Program-made: the position numbers and the translations under genes
The notes under the pieces: generated by a model
Told to the model about the DNA's origin: nothing
Seen by the model: the letters and a program-made list of their open reading frames with translations, nothing else
Database searches by the model: none
Part shown: positions 55,556 to 64,000 of the stretch, one piece after another
Layout of the letters: the number at the start of each line of letters is the position of its first letter
How positions within the stretch are numbered: position 1 is the stretch's first letter
DNA from: Posidonia oceanica
Lineage: Eukaryota; Streptophyta; Magnoliopsida; Alismatales; Posidoniaceae
Assembly: GCA_037176725.1 (NCBI GenBank)
Contig: JAZBRS010000020.1
Location: 98,040,501 to 98,104,500, forward strand
DNA length: 64,000 nucleotides
Reading direction: 5' to 3'

Positions 55556-56313
55556 CGGCGGCTCAGGAAGGACAACAGGTGATGCAGATACACCAAGAGC
55601 CCTTGTTCAACTACCGAGTAGATCATGCAGATGCAGAGATCATCTTATCAGTTGCTCGGGCTGAATTTGCATCTATCCAGTGCATACCAGCAGATCCAGA
55701 ATAGAGCCCATCAAGCGAAGAGGACCATGATTCCCATGTGCTCTAGGACTTAACAAAGGAAGGCTGCTTGCCCGTTTATGACAAATACGCTGACTAGTGC
55801 GATGAGCAGACGGTCAATTATCAAGTGTTCCAGGACTTAACAGAAGAAGACCAGTTGTCCATCTACGATGAGTATGCAGATTTAGACTGGTATAAAGCAG
55901 AAGTTGCACTCAGTTCACTCTGCCAAGCTCTCCAAGTAGCACAAGCAAGAGCTGATCCTCCTCCCAAACTGCCCGATCCTACAAGAGGACACACTAGGGG
56001 TAGTCATGAACACTGTGTTCACGAAGGAGAGATTAATACAGAGCACATAAGTGGTCGTACTTCAAAAGGAGGAGGAAATCTGATAGCCTCATTCCAAAAC
56101 AAAGCCACCAAGGGCACTGTACAAGGAACGGGTCAGAATGAGTCCGACTTAGACCCTCTGAAAGTAAGGACAGGGCGCAAACCAAAAGAACGACAAGAAC
56201 GTGCGCCACAAGCACCTGACCACTTAACGCCAGGGGCAGACTTCCGCAGTCACCCCTCAGGTAAGCCCCCTCATCTGGGAAGGGAGGTGCAAAGTTCCAC
56301 TGAACCCGACTAA
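55556..56313 (+). pseudogene. Element E downstream coding remnant with an internal duplication
   Basis: Frames carry two related segments, DLTKEGCLPVYDKYAD (about 55749-55796) and DLTEEDQLSIYDEYAD (55831-55878), separated by stops. The rest (to 56313) is hydrophilic, with a basic stretch RTGRKPKERQER. No protease DTG or DSG motif, RT or integrase signature was found. It may be the linker between gag and the lost pol. Confidence 0.5.
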
Positions 56314-58804
56314 GGGCAGTGGTTAATTCGATTAAAACGTGTAAATAAGACATTTTTCTTTCCGTACTCTATTTTCCCTTCATTTATCTTTATTTATCTC
56401 TAATGCTAAGTTAGACTATAAAAATAAATAAAAAAATGATTGATGAGTGTGGACTATACCTAACGACTTAAGGCATTAAGGAGAACTGCCAAAATATTAC
56501 CTAAGGTTCCTAAGCAGAGACTGTGACACCCAGGGAAGGTCCAACCACTAGTTGCGACAGCCTGAAGACATCTTTAGATCCGTGGGAGTTACATACAGTA
56601 CACCCTTAATTAGCATGCCAAAGTCTAGAAAGGAACCAAAGACCAAGTCCTAGCCAAGGAAAGGAAGTTGCATCCTAAATAGAAAAGGAACTGAACAACT
56701 AGGGTAGCCTCAACCTTGTCCTGTCTGCACATACACTTGCACGGGGAGGTAAGAGAAAGGCAAGCTCGGAGCAAAGGCTTATGGTACGAACCGCTTTCCA
56801 AATAACTTAGAAAGCGTCCAAAAAAGATGGTATCAAAAACTGCCCAAACGGAGAGGGAAGAAGGCAGCAAAGAAGCTGTCCAAGTGAGGAACAAATGAAA
56901 AGAGACAGTAAAAGAAACTGTCCAACTGAAAGAGGTCAGCAAAGAGCTGTCCAAAGAGCGGAAAAGGAACATAGCAAAAGTTGTCTATGGGTCTAAAGCA
57001 TAAATCATGGGGAGACACGTTAAGGACCAAAGAAAGGCAAGTGGAATTCAAGACCTAAGCCGAAGTTGAGAGCCTACTACACTTCAAACCTCCTCCACCT
57101 ATCTCACCCACAGGCAAGGGGCAGGGAATCCTAGAAGTTTAAGGACTGATTAAATGAAGGAAACAACAATCAAACTAAGGCTAGTATGAGGCCCTAAGTT
57201 CTCAAAAGATAAGGCATGTTAGAAGGGAAAAGTTCTCTCACCCTAGATAATATAAGGCAATACTACAAGGTCTTTAAGTAAGAAGGTTGTGATTGCACTC
57301 ATCAATCCAAAAACTACCAAAAAAAATCAGAAAATTCAAAAATACCAAAAAAATAGAAAATAAAAAAAAAACCAAAAAATCCCAAATACCAAAAAATAGA
57401 AAATCTAAAAACTACCAAAAAAATAGAAAATCCAAAACTACCAAAAAATAGAAATCCCAAAATACCAAAAAAAATCAAAAATTCTAAAAGATTCAAAAAA
57501 TTAGAAAATCCAAGAAAACCAACCAAAAAGAAGCACCATCCACCCTACATACAAGTGAAAACTTAGTAAGTAGGAGAACTGGAATTAGTTTGGTCAATGA
57601 TGCAACAATCATTTCACCTCAGATTTGGGGATAACGTTCTACTCAAGCGTGTCTCACGGCTTGGGTGCATCTTCTCAACAAAGACATTGCTTCTGCAATA
57701 ATCTTTAGAGCATCTATGGATGACTCACAATCGGCGTCTATTAGGCTCCGATTTTCCATCTCCTTGCTGAGGCCAAGACTAATTCCCTCCACCTAGTTCC
57801 CAAGCATATTGATTAAGGGATTACTTTATCTCATACACAAGTATAACATAGTCAATTGTCCTAGGAACTGGGAAAGGTTCACCTGTGATTACTAACATCT
57901 TTTGTTAGGTGTGTAGGTACAAAGCTTACAACATGAAGAATGAGCTCACGCCTAAGGGGCTCATATAGTGTGCAAAGGCACACCCACTTTGACTAAAAGG
58001 CAAACCCCGGTTTGGCAAAGGAAGGGTTCACTCCCTCACCCAGTTCTTTAATCATAGAACTCCTTTATTTGCCAAATCGAGTTGTGGGACGATGGTCCTT
58101 TCCAGAGAGTGCTGGTCACACTTGAGGACGGAAAACACTTGACCACAACAAATTGCATTCATTCATCTTGCATATGTCCATATGGTTTGGGAACAACCGT
58201 ACCTCGTCGGCCTTACCTTGCATATGGACCATTCATTGCATCGTACGTTGCATTTGCATTTGTTTGCTTGAATCATGCATCCATGCATTTTCTCATATCA
58301 TTAGAAGTGGAGCACGGATGGAGCCAAATGACCTTCAAGAGTGTTAGAAACCCTTAGGACATGTGATTCTCCTAGAGCCAACCTAGTTTCTACCAATCCT
58401 TCTATCAATTCCAATCCGAGTAAAATCTCAAACATGACGCCACAAGAGCACTCCTTTTCGATCGTGTAAGGGTCCTGCCCCACGATTTCCTCCCTAGCTT
58501 CTGCCCCGTTGAAGTACATCTCTACATGGTTGACTTGGTCTTGACATCGGCTGCTCAAATAGCCCCGACTTGACCCCTCCATGCCTGAGTCTTCAATATG
58601 ACGGTAATTAATCGAACCACCTTGCCGTTCGGCAATCTCCCGACACCGAGTCAGTTCACCCCTTCTTCCTTTTTATTATCTTCCTTCATCCCTTGTGGCA
58701 GATTGTTTGAGATGGAGCTCCCCTTTTCAGGAAATGCTCAATGGGACATTTGTTCTTACCTTGTACTCAATCTTGTTCCAAGATCAACTCCAAGGAGGGG
58801 CATC
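56314..58804 (+). other. Element E 3' untranslated region and polypurine tract
   Basis: No protein domain is evident. 57300-57530 is an A-rich array of CCAAAAAATAGAAAATC-like words. Short minus-strand Phe- and Leu-rich ORFs there are artefacts. The polypurine tract AAGGAGGGGCATC ends at 58804, directly before the 3' LTR. Confidence 0.6.
57300..57530 (+). repeat. A-rich CCAAAAAATAGAAAAT tandem array
   Basis: The words ACTACCAAAAAAATAGAAAATCC and AATACCAAAAAAATC recur about 8-10 times with variable length. It is simple, purine-heavy and non-coding, inside element E. Confidence 0.75.
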
Positions 58805-60272
58805 TGTAGATATCTCATTTTCGCATTTCCCAGAGTTCATAGAGGATAGGAACTTCTGAGGCACCTAGATCACACAACTAAGGCTTAATAACATATTTTT
58901 CAGAATTTTCATGATCTGTTTAAAAACAATGCTTGATCCTACTTGACTTAAGGTCGTTGGCTGTGGCAGAGCTGACGCACTCAGACTCGTGGCAAGTCCG
59001 AGTACCTTGAGCACACTTTATTCCACTCAAATCCATGGCAGATTTGAGTTAAAGAAGATATTTTTATGATTTCATGAGATATCTGAAGTTTCTCGGCCTT
59101 TTATCATGTTTTCTTTGGATAGAACCTAAAAGTTAGAGCTAGAAATGATCTGAGCTTGCTAGTTGCCAGCTGGGGAGGCGACTGAGTTAGGCACGACTCT
59201 AGGCAGCGACTAACTGTCGTGGGCTCCGTTAACTGTTTCCTACAGTTATTTTTGACGGTTGTGTCCCACAACCCCACCAACAACTAGACGCCAACCTAAC
59301 CAGTGACTAACGGTTGTGAAACTGCAACGGTTATTTCCCACGATCCTTTTGACCACTAGGCGCCAACCCAACCGGCAACTGGCAATCGTGGCTCCCGACA
59401 ACTGAATTTCTACAGTTTCCTCCACGTCAGCTTGGGCAGTTACTAGTCTTAGGTGCCTACACATGCGGCGACTGGCCATAACCGTCACTTTTCTTCTGGA
59501 AATTGCTACGGTTTTCTCCACGTTTGCTTGGGCAGTTGCTGGTCTTAGTCGCCTTTCCATGTGGTGACTGGCCATAACTGCCACTTTTTCTAGAAATTTC
59601 TATATGTTAACCACCCACACCCCTGGAGTCTATAAATAGACCCCGTGGGTCAGTGTTTGAAACCCCGGCCAGTTGTGAGGAAAACCTATATTGGAGAAAT
59701 TCCCTTTAGGTTTTTAGGATTTTGAGCTTCCACCTTCAAATAGCTAGAGTTTTCAAGCCAGAAACCCTAGTCTCCACCTTCAAAAGAGAAACCTAGATCC
59801 CAAAGATCTCGAGCCTAGCCGAAGATCCGACCGTGCCTCTACTTCTACTCCACTGTATATAGCACGAGGGTGAAGGGAGTATCTTCTTCCAATCTTTTTC
59901 ATTATATTTCATATTGCATTCCTTAAAATCGGACCCATAGCATATGCATGTGGGGAACAACCCCCGGTTAGTATTAGATCTATTTGTTTCTAGTATTCTC
60001 TGTTCTTCTTTGTTATCATTTACTACACACCAACTTATCTAGATCTCTTGTTTTTGTTTATTTGTTTTGAAGGAAAGGAAACGCTTACGTAATACGAGGG
60101 AGCCGCTAGACGACATCCAACCATCGATCTAGTGGTCCGAGGACCTACATCTTCATAATCTCCTCCAAGGTGTCTTGTCTACCCAAAGCCGAGTGGCGAT
60201 CACAACAAAAGTTGACGACATACGTGGAGGCGCCGCCATCTTCTCAAACACCCTCGCAAATCCACATCCACA
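58805..60272 (+). repeat. Element E 3' LTR
   Basis: This 1,468-bp LTR, TGTAGATATC to ATCCACA, pairs with 50933-52428 with scattered substitutions and a small deletion. TATAAATA is at 59631-59638. The target duplication GTCCC follows. Confidence 0.9.
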
Positions 60273-61140
60273 GTCCCAAGATGGGATTGGCCACCGGTCC
60301 TTGCACAACCAACCAAAATACACAAACCACATACCCAAATGAAGATCTCAAGACGATCTACGATTGGGGACAAGAAACACGACGATCCGTTGGACGGGTC
60401 ACAAGAAAACACAAGCCGAAGCATGCATATCACTATTCATCTGGAAATGGATCCTAAGGCACAAATTACAACACACTAGCCCAAAAATTACATGCAATAT
60501 ACTGAAATGAAGATCTAGAGACGATCTATCATTTGGGACAAGAATCAACTCAATCCATTGCATGTGGGTCAAGAAATTACAAAAACAAGCATTCATATAA
60601 AACAAGCCACAACTCACATCTAAGCCATTAAACATTCATAAGTCCTCCATAAATGCTCAATAAATTCTCCCAAGCACAATCACACTATCATGATCCTATA
60701 AACACTTCAAGAAATCAAGGGAGAAGCCTAAGAAGTGTGTACCTTTCATCGGTGACGCAGCGGCAATGAGCGACTGTGGCGGCGCATCCTCATCCTCGGG
60801 CTGCTCCAATAGATCTCCTCCATTGCCGACGGCGACGGTGGCGGCACGACGGTGGCGGCAAAGCATCGGTGGCTCCTCGCTGCTCCCATCTCCCTCTCTT
60901 GTTTCTCTCCCTCTCTCCCTCTCATTTCTTACTTAGAAGAAAAGAAAAGAAGAAAGAAGGAAAAGAATAAGGGGAAGAAAGAAGGAGAAAAGAAAAGAAG
61001 AAAAGGAAAGGAAGTGGGAAACCAGTCGCGAGCACAGAGCCACAACCCAAATCTAAGCTGCGACGCCAGAACCACGTGCAGTCCTAGAATTCTCGATTAA
61101 ATATCTGGCTTAAAGGTCACCTAAGATTTGGGTCTTTACA

Positions 61141-61668
61141 ACCAGGAACCATCTACTATGTTGATATGAAAATGCACTGATAGTTGCTTTTGTTATCAAG
61201 CCTATGCCCTTTCAGTCTGTTTCCAACTCAATGGCTTGGATTATTAGAAGACTTGCAAAATATTGTAATCTGATATGTTGTAATTCAATTGTTGTGAATT
61301 TTAAAATTCAGTAATAAATACAGCAAGTGCACTGCATACTATATAGTACGAAGATAAATACGAATCGATCCTATAGAGAATAGAGTAATCAAAATTATAA
61401 TTCAATTGTGAATAAGTGAAAAGTTGAGAAGATGGAACTGGATGACAAAATTAGATGAGAGGAATAAGAATAACGACGAACAAAGGTTTTTGAATCCATT
61501 TATGTAAATTGACATGATATATAATTAGATCTACTTTCATTTTCTCTTTATCAATCTTAAAGATCGAATAAAAAATATTCCATTTTAACAAGCATAATCT
61601 ATATGTCATACATCATAGACTATCAAGAATGGGATAAAAAATATAATAATGATACACAATAAAAGTAA
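61141..61668 (+). other. MED33 intron DNA
   Basis: AT-rich intron sequence between solo LTR F and a MITE. No ORF or repeat was recognised. Confidence 0.4.
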
Positions 61669-61899
61669 GGGTCCATTTGGTAACGATTATTAGAACCAGT
61701 TTTTGAAAGAAAACGCCTATTCTTGAAAAGTTGAATTACACTTTTTTTATATGAGATTATTTCAATATGCTAGTTTCTGGTTTGTACATAAAAGTTTTCA
61801 ATAATACTAATTTTAAAAAACTATGGAGGGAGACTAGCTTTTCAAAAAACACTGCTTATGGGAATAATCTGTTTTTCATAAGTGTTACCAAACACTACC
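61669..61899 (-). mobile_element. Tourist-like MITE, opposite orientation to 26056-26287
   Basis: This 231-bp element starts GGGTCCATTTGGTAAC and ends GTTACCAAACACTACC, with TAA target duplications at 61666-61668 and 61900-61902. It aligns with the reverse complement of 26056-26287 throughout (shared TTATTCTTGAAAA and GTTACCAAA parts). It lies in a MED33 intron. Confidence 0.85.
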
Positions 61900-61902
61900 T
61901 AA

Positions 61903-62789
61903 GATAATATCTACAATTCCTATATTATTCTTCCTAAGCATAGACTAAAAAGATCTTATCAATATTAGTTTATCAAAGTTTCTTGATTTATTAGAAATTA
62001 ATGGAGTATTAATCTAGTTTATGTGATCATAGCATTAAAAACATGAAAGAGAGAAAGAGATCTAACTACAATATCATGCAATTACATAAACTTCATCTCA
62101 ACCCTAGATTTAGAAAATTTAACTACTCATAATCATAAAAGGAAACAAACATAATGAAAAAGGAATAGAATAAGAAGACATAATTGAAATAGAACTCAAG
62201 ATTACAGAAACTCCAAGCTTCTCCTTTACTCACAAACTGAGGAAGAAGAATAGAGAATACAAGACATCCAGTATAAAAGCATAGGGATCTTATTTATAAA
62301 CTCAGGTTGTGTTCCAATTTTTGGAAACAAATCCAATCTTAATTTTAAATTTTGGAAACAGATTTAGATATTTATGAAATTGTCGGAGACATGGTCAAAT
62401 TTTGAAATGAAAAATAGACTGTTCGGGCACAGATTTGCTTTGAGAATTTCTCAAAATCGCCTGATGTTCCTCCTGTTTCTTTATCTTCGTATTTTATATT
62501 CTCCAAAATATTTAAAATTTGAATCCATGATAGATAATGTTAATCGATTTTTGAGCCTTTAAAATTTAATCTAGATTGGCTTCTAATTTGAATTGCTTGA
62601 ATATTTGCTTGCTGAAGAAGTCTCCCTTTTTTATTCTCTTTTCCTTCCTTTTCCTCCTTTATTTGGAATTAAATTTGAAACATCAAGTTCAACATCAATC
62701 TTAAGAAGGTACCGACGTTTCCTATAGACATGCTAAGTTAATATTTTTTTTTCTATTAGAAGACTTCTAAATTACATTTCTGTTTTCAG
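61903..62789 (+). other. MED33 intron 3' part
   Basis: AT-rich, no gene. It ends in a pyrimidine-rich tract TTTCTGTTTTCAG, the acceptor of the next MED33 exon. Confidence 0.5.
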
Positions 62790-62933
62790 GAGCATGTTGT
62801 GCACTTTGTGGTCAAGTTACTCTCTCCTCCCATACCCTCTACTATTTCAGAATTTGGTAGCCATTTATTTGGTTACATGTCCATGCTAAATTCCATCCTT
62901 TTCGGTGCTTGCTGTATCGATGTTGTTCACATT
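62790..62933 (+). CDS. MED33: MED33 exon (EHVVHFVVKLLSPP)
   Basis: The frame EHVVHFVVKLLSPPIPSTIS continues EFGSHLFGYMSMLNSILFGA and then CCIDVVHI, close to MED33 homologues. It joins in phase 0 with the exon ending NIQ at 47599. The donor GTAGAAATAG follows CACATT; the open frame past it (VEIGENVMC) is intronic. The next exon must lie beyond 64000, since family C copy 3 starts 64 bp after the donor. Confidence 0.85.
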
Positions 62934-62997
62934 GTAGAAATAGGAGAAAATGTAATGTGCTCAATACCTCAGCCACTGCCATGCATTCCTTTATATA

Positions 62998-64000
62998 TGT
63001 AGTAACCCTGAAAATCGACGCGTCCATGCACGATGCCAAAGCTCGCGTGCATTGATCGAAAATAGGCCACTATGAGCGGGTGGATCCGAGGAAGGAAACT
63101 CTACTCGAAAACACCGAAAAAAGAGGAAAAACAAAGATAAAGTAAATTCGGAGTCGCCACCTAGTCTATTAAATCCGGAGACAAGGAAAACTGGAGAAAT
63201 GCATGAAAAACATGCAAAGGGATGCAATGCTATGCAATGATATGACTCGTGCCTAGAATGAGGGCATAATGGTCATTACGGGCCAAGAGAAAGGGTAAGG
63301 ACTCCTGTTACGCACAAAGAAGGTATTAGGCACCCCCGATACGTCCAAAATCGGTCTTTCTAGGCTTCTCGCTCGCATATGCAGGAATATCGACAATTGC
63401 TTGCCTTTACTGTACGCCCGAGGGGCGAGAGATGCTGTGAATGCCTAATGAATGCTTAAACTTGCTTAATATGTCATGATGCATGAATGAAATTAAACGT
63501 GGAGTCTATGTGCTCAGCAGCGCTGCTAGTATTCCAAACAGGGCGTGCCCTGGTTCGTAAGAACTCTAGACAGTAAGCATCATCGCCCTAATGCAATGCA
63601 GGTGGAAAACAAAACATTGGAAGAAACCATGCAATGCAAAGCGACATACGACATGCGTTTGTAAAAGATGCAGGCTTTGCAAAATGTGCCAGAAGACTAA
63701 ACAAAGCATAAATGCAGTAAAGCGATGATAAACTAGCTCGGGAAGCAAATCTGTAAACAGGCGAGCGAAATGAACAAGATGCAAAGCGGCAAACAAGGGT
63801 AGCTCGGCTGTAGTCTGAACTGTAGGCCTGGTCGCTGCCCTGAGCGGAGGCAGTGCATGTCGCCGGTAAGATCGGCGAGGCACATGGTGCCTGTTAGAGC
63901 AGCAACAGATCTCAGTCGCCGGTGTGAACGACGCCTGAGCTTGTCGCCTGGGACACCAGCGACAGCGGCGTGCACAGTGTTTCCAGACAGCGACCTTCAT
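62998..64000 (-). repeat. Family C repeat, copy 3 (runs off the window)
   Basis: It starts TGTAGTAACCC and matches copy 2 closely through the leader blocks (GGAGTCGCCACC at 63151, GTATTAGGCACCCCCGA at 63325, and the 'cagcagcgctgctag' block at 63517). GTCGCC/GGCGAC inverted words appear from 63868 on. The MED33 intron hosts it. The right end and target duplication are outside the window. Confidence 0.65.

Larger units (their letters stand above)
50933..60272 (+). mobile_element. Element E: gag-only Tat-like LTR retrotransposon
   Basis: LTRs at 50933-52428 and 58805-60272 are flanked by a perfect 5-bp duplication GTCCC (50928-50932 and 60273-60277). The primer site starts TGGCGATCACGGTGGGA, unlike the iMet site of A and B. 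A gag ORF lies at 53776-55215, with a zinc-finger-like part downstream in another frame. There is no protease, RT, RNase H or integrase, so it is non-autonomous. Gag type and PBS point to the Tat/Ogre side of Ty3/gypsy, which is an inference. It inserted into solo LTR F. Confidence 0.9.
48363..61140 (-). mobile_element. Solo LTR F (antisense, gypsy-type), split by element E
   Basis: On the minus strand it starts TGTAAAGACCC (61140) and ends CGTTACA (48363), like the LTRs of B. Leaving out element E, it is about 3.4 kb. Flanking ACTAG (48358-48362) and ACCAG (61141-61145) look like a target duplication with one change. Blocks match LTR D (49330-49700) and B (50390-50560: the reverse of 'ttccttaggcattgggggtta'). 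There is no internal domain, so it arose by LTR-LTR recombination. It sits antisense in a MED33 intron. Confidence 0.8.
42604..62933 (+). pseudogene. MED33: MED33 (REF4/RFR1-like Mediator subunit) gene segment split by transposons
   Basis: Four successive exons encode neighbouring parts of the plant Mediator tail subunit MED33, which in Arabidopsis (REF4/RFR1) tunes phenylpropanoid genes. Exons are 42604-43600 (interrupted), 43779-44005, 47495-47599 and 62790-62933. Splice phases agree at every junction tested. Introns hold a family C repeat, solo LTR F with nested element E, and a Tourist MITE. The first exon carries a hAT insertion that brings an immediate stop. N-terminal exons are absent in the 2.9 kb to the peroxidase gene; C-terminal exons, if any, lie past the window. 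It is either a disrupted gene or a partial copy. Confidence 0.8.

Noticed and set aside
1..64000. tRNA, rRNA or other structured RNA genes
   Set aside because: No cloverleaf-like A/B box pair or rRNA segment was noticed. PBS matches are tRNA complements, not tRNA genes.

Overview
The window is nuclear DNA from a flowering plant with a repeat-rich genome. The evidence is a spliced class III peroxidase gene, exons of the plant-only Mediator subunit MED33, a FAR1-related pseudogene, and nested LTR retrotransposons, Tourist-type MITEs and a hAT MITE. The species cannot be named from the sequence. No tRNA, rRNA, CRISPR array or bacterial-type operon was seen.

Left third (1-26050): nested retrotransposons. 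Element A (about 555-14667) is a decayed Ty3/gypsy copy. Element B (3061-11188, 5-bp TSD TTTTC, LTRs of about 2.8 kb) sits inside A. A SIRE/Maximus-like Ty1/copia remnant (14668-17812) cuts A's right LTR. A related long LTR, D (17813-20626), cuts the copia copy. A family C repeat starting TGTAG (20627 to about 25700) cuts D.

Middle (26050-42600): lower-copy DNA. It holds a Tourist MITE, an orphan ORF, a FAR1-RELATED SEQUENCE pseudogene (minus strand), a MYB/SANT-like (PIF/Harbinger ORF1-type) remnant, a duplicated block of about 0.65 kb, and an apparently intact four-exon class III peroxidase gene (37215-39738) with a TATA box.

Right third (42600-64000): four consecutive MED33 exons on the plus strand, spread over 20 kb by transposons. 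A hAT MITE lies inside the first exon, a family C repeat (44033-47366) in the second intron, and a 15.2-kb third intron holds an antisense solo LTR (F, 48363-61140). F is itself split by a gag-only, Tat-like LTR element E (50933-60272, TSD GTCCC). Another family C copy begins at 62998 and runs off the window.

The most unusual signal is inside the LTRs. B, D, F and the unrelated copia element all carry arrays of 14-bp dyads TTCGG-N4-CCGAA set at nearly fixed distances (18 or 19 bp within a pair; 25 and about 44 bp between). Family C copy 2 carries a different word in an equally strict layout: seven 58-bp modules of two abutting hairpins (9-bp arm, 11-bp loop, 9-bp arm; arms GTTGGACGC/GCGTCCAAC), six of them every 230-241 bp. 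The sequence between the modules has drifted while the modules have not. I know of no description of these arrays; they look like phased protein-binding or structured-RNA elements used by plant LTR retrotransposons.
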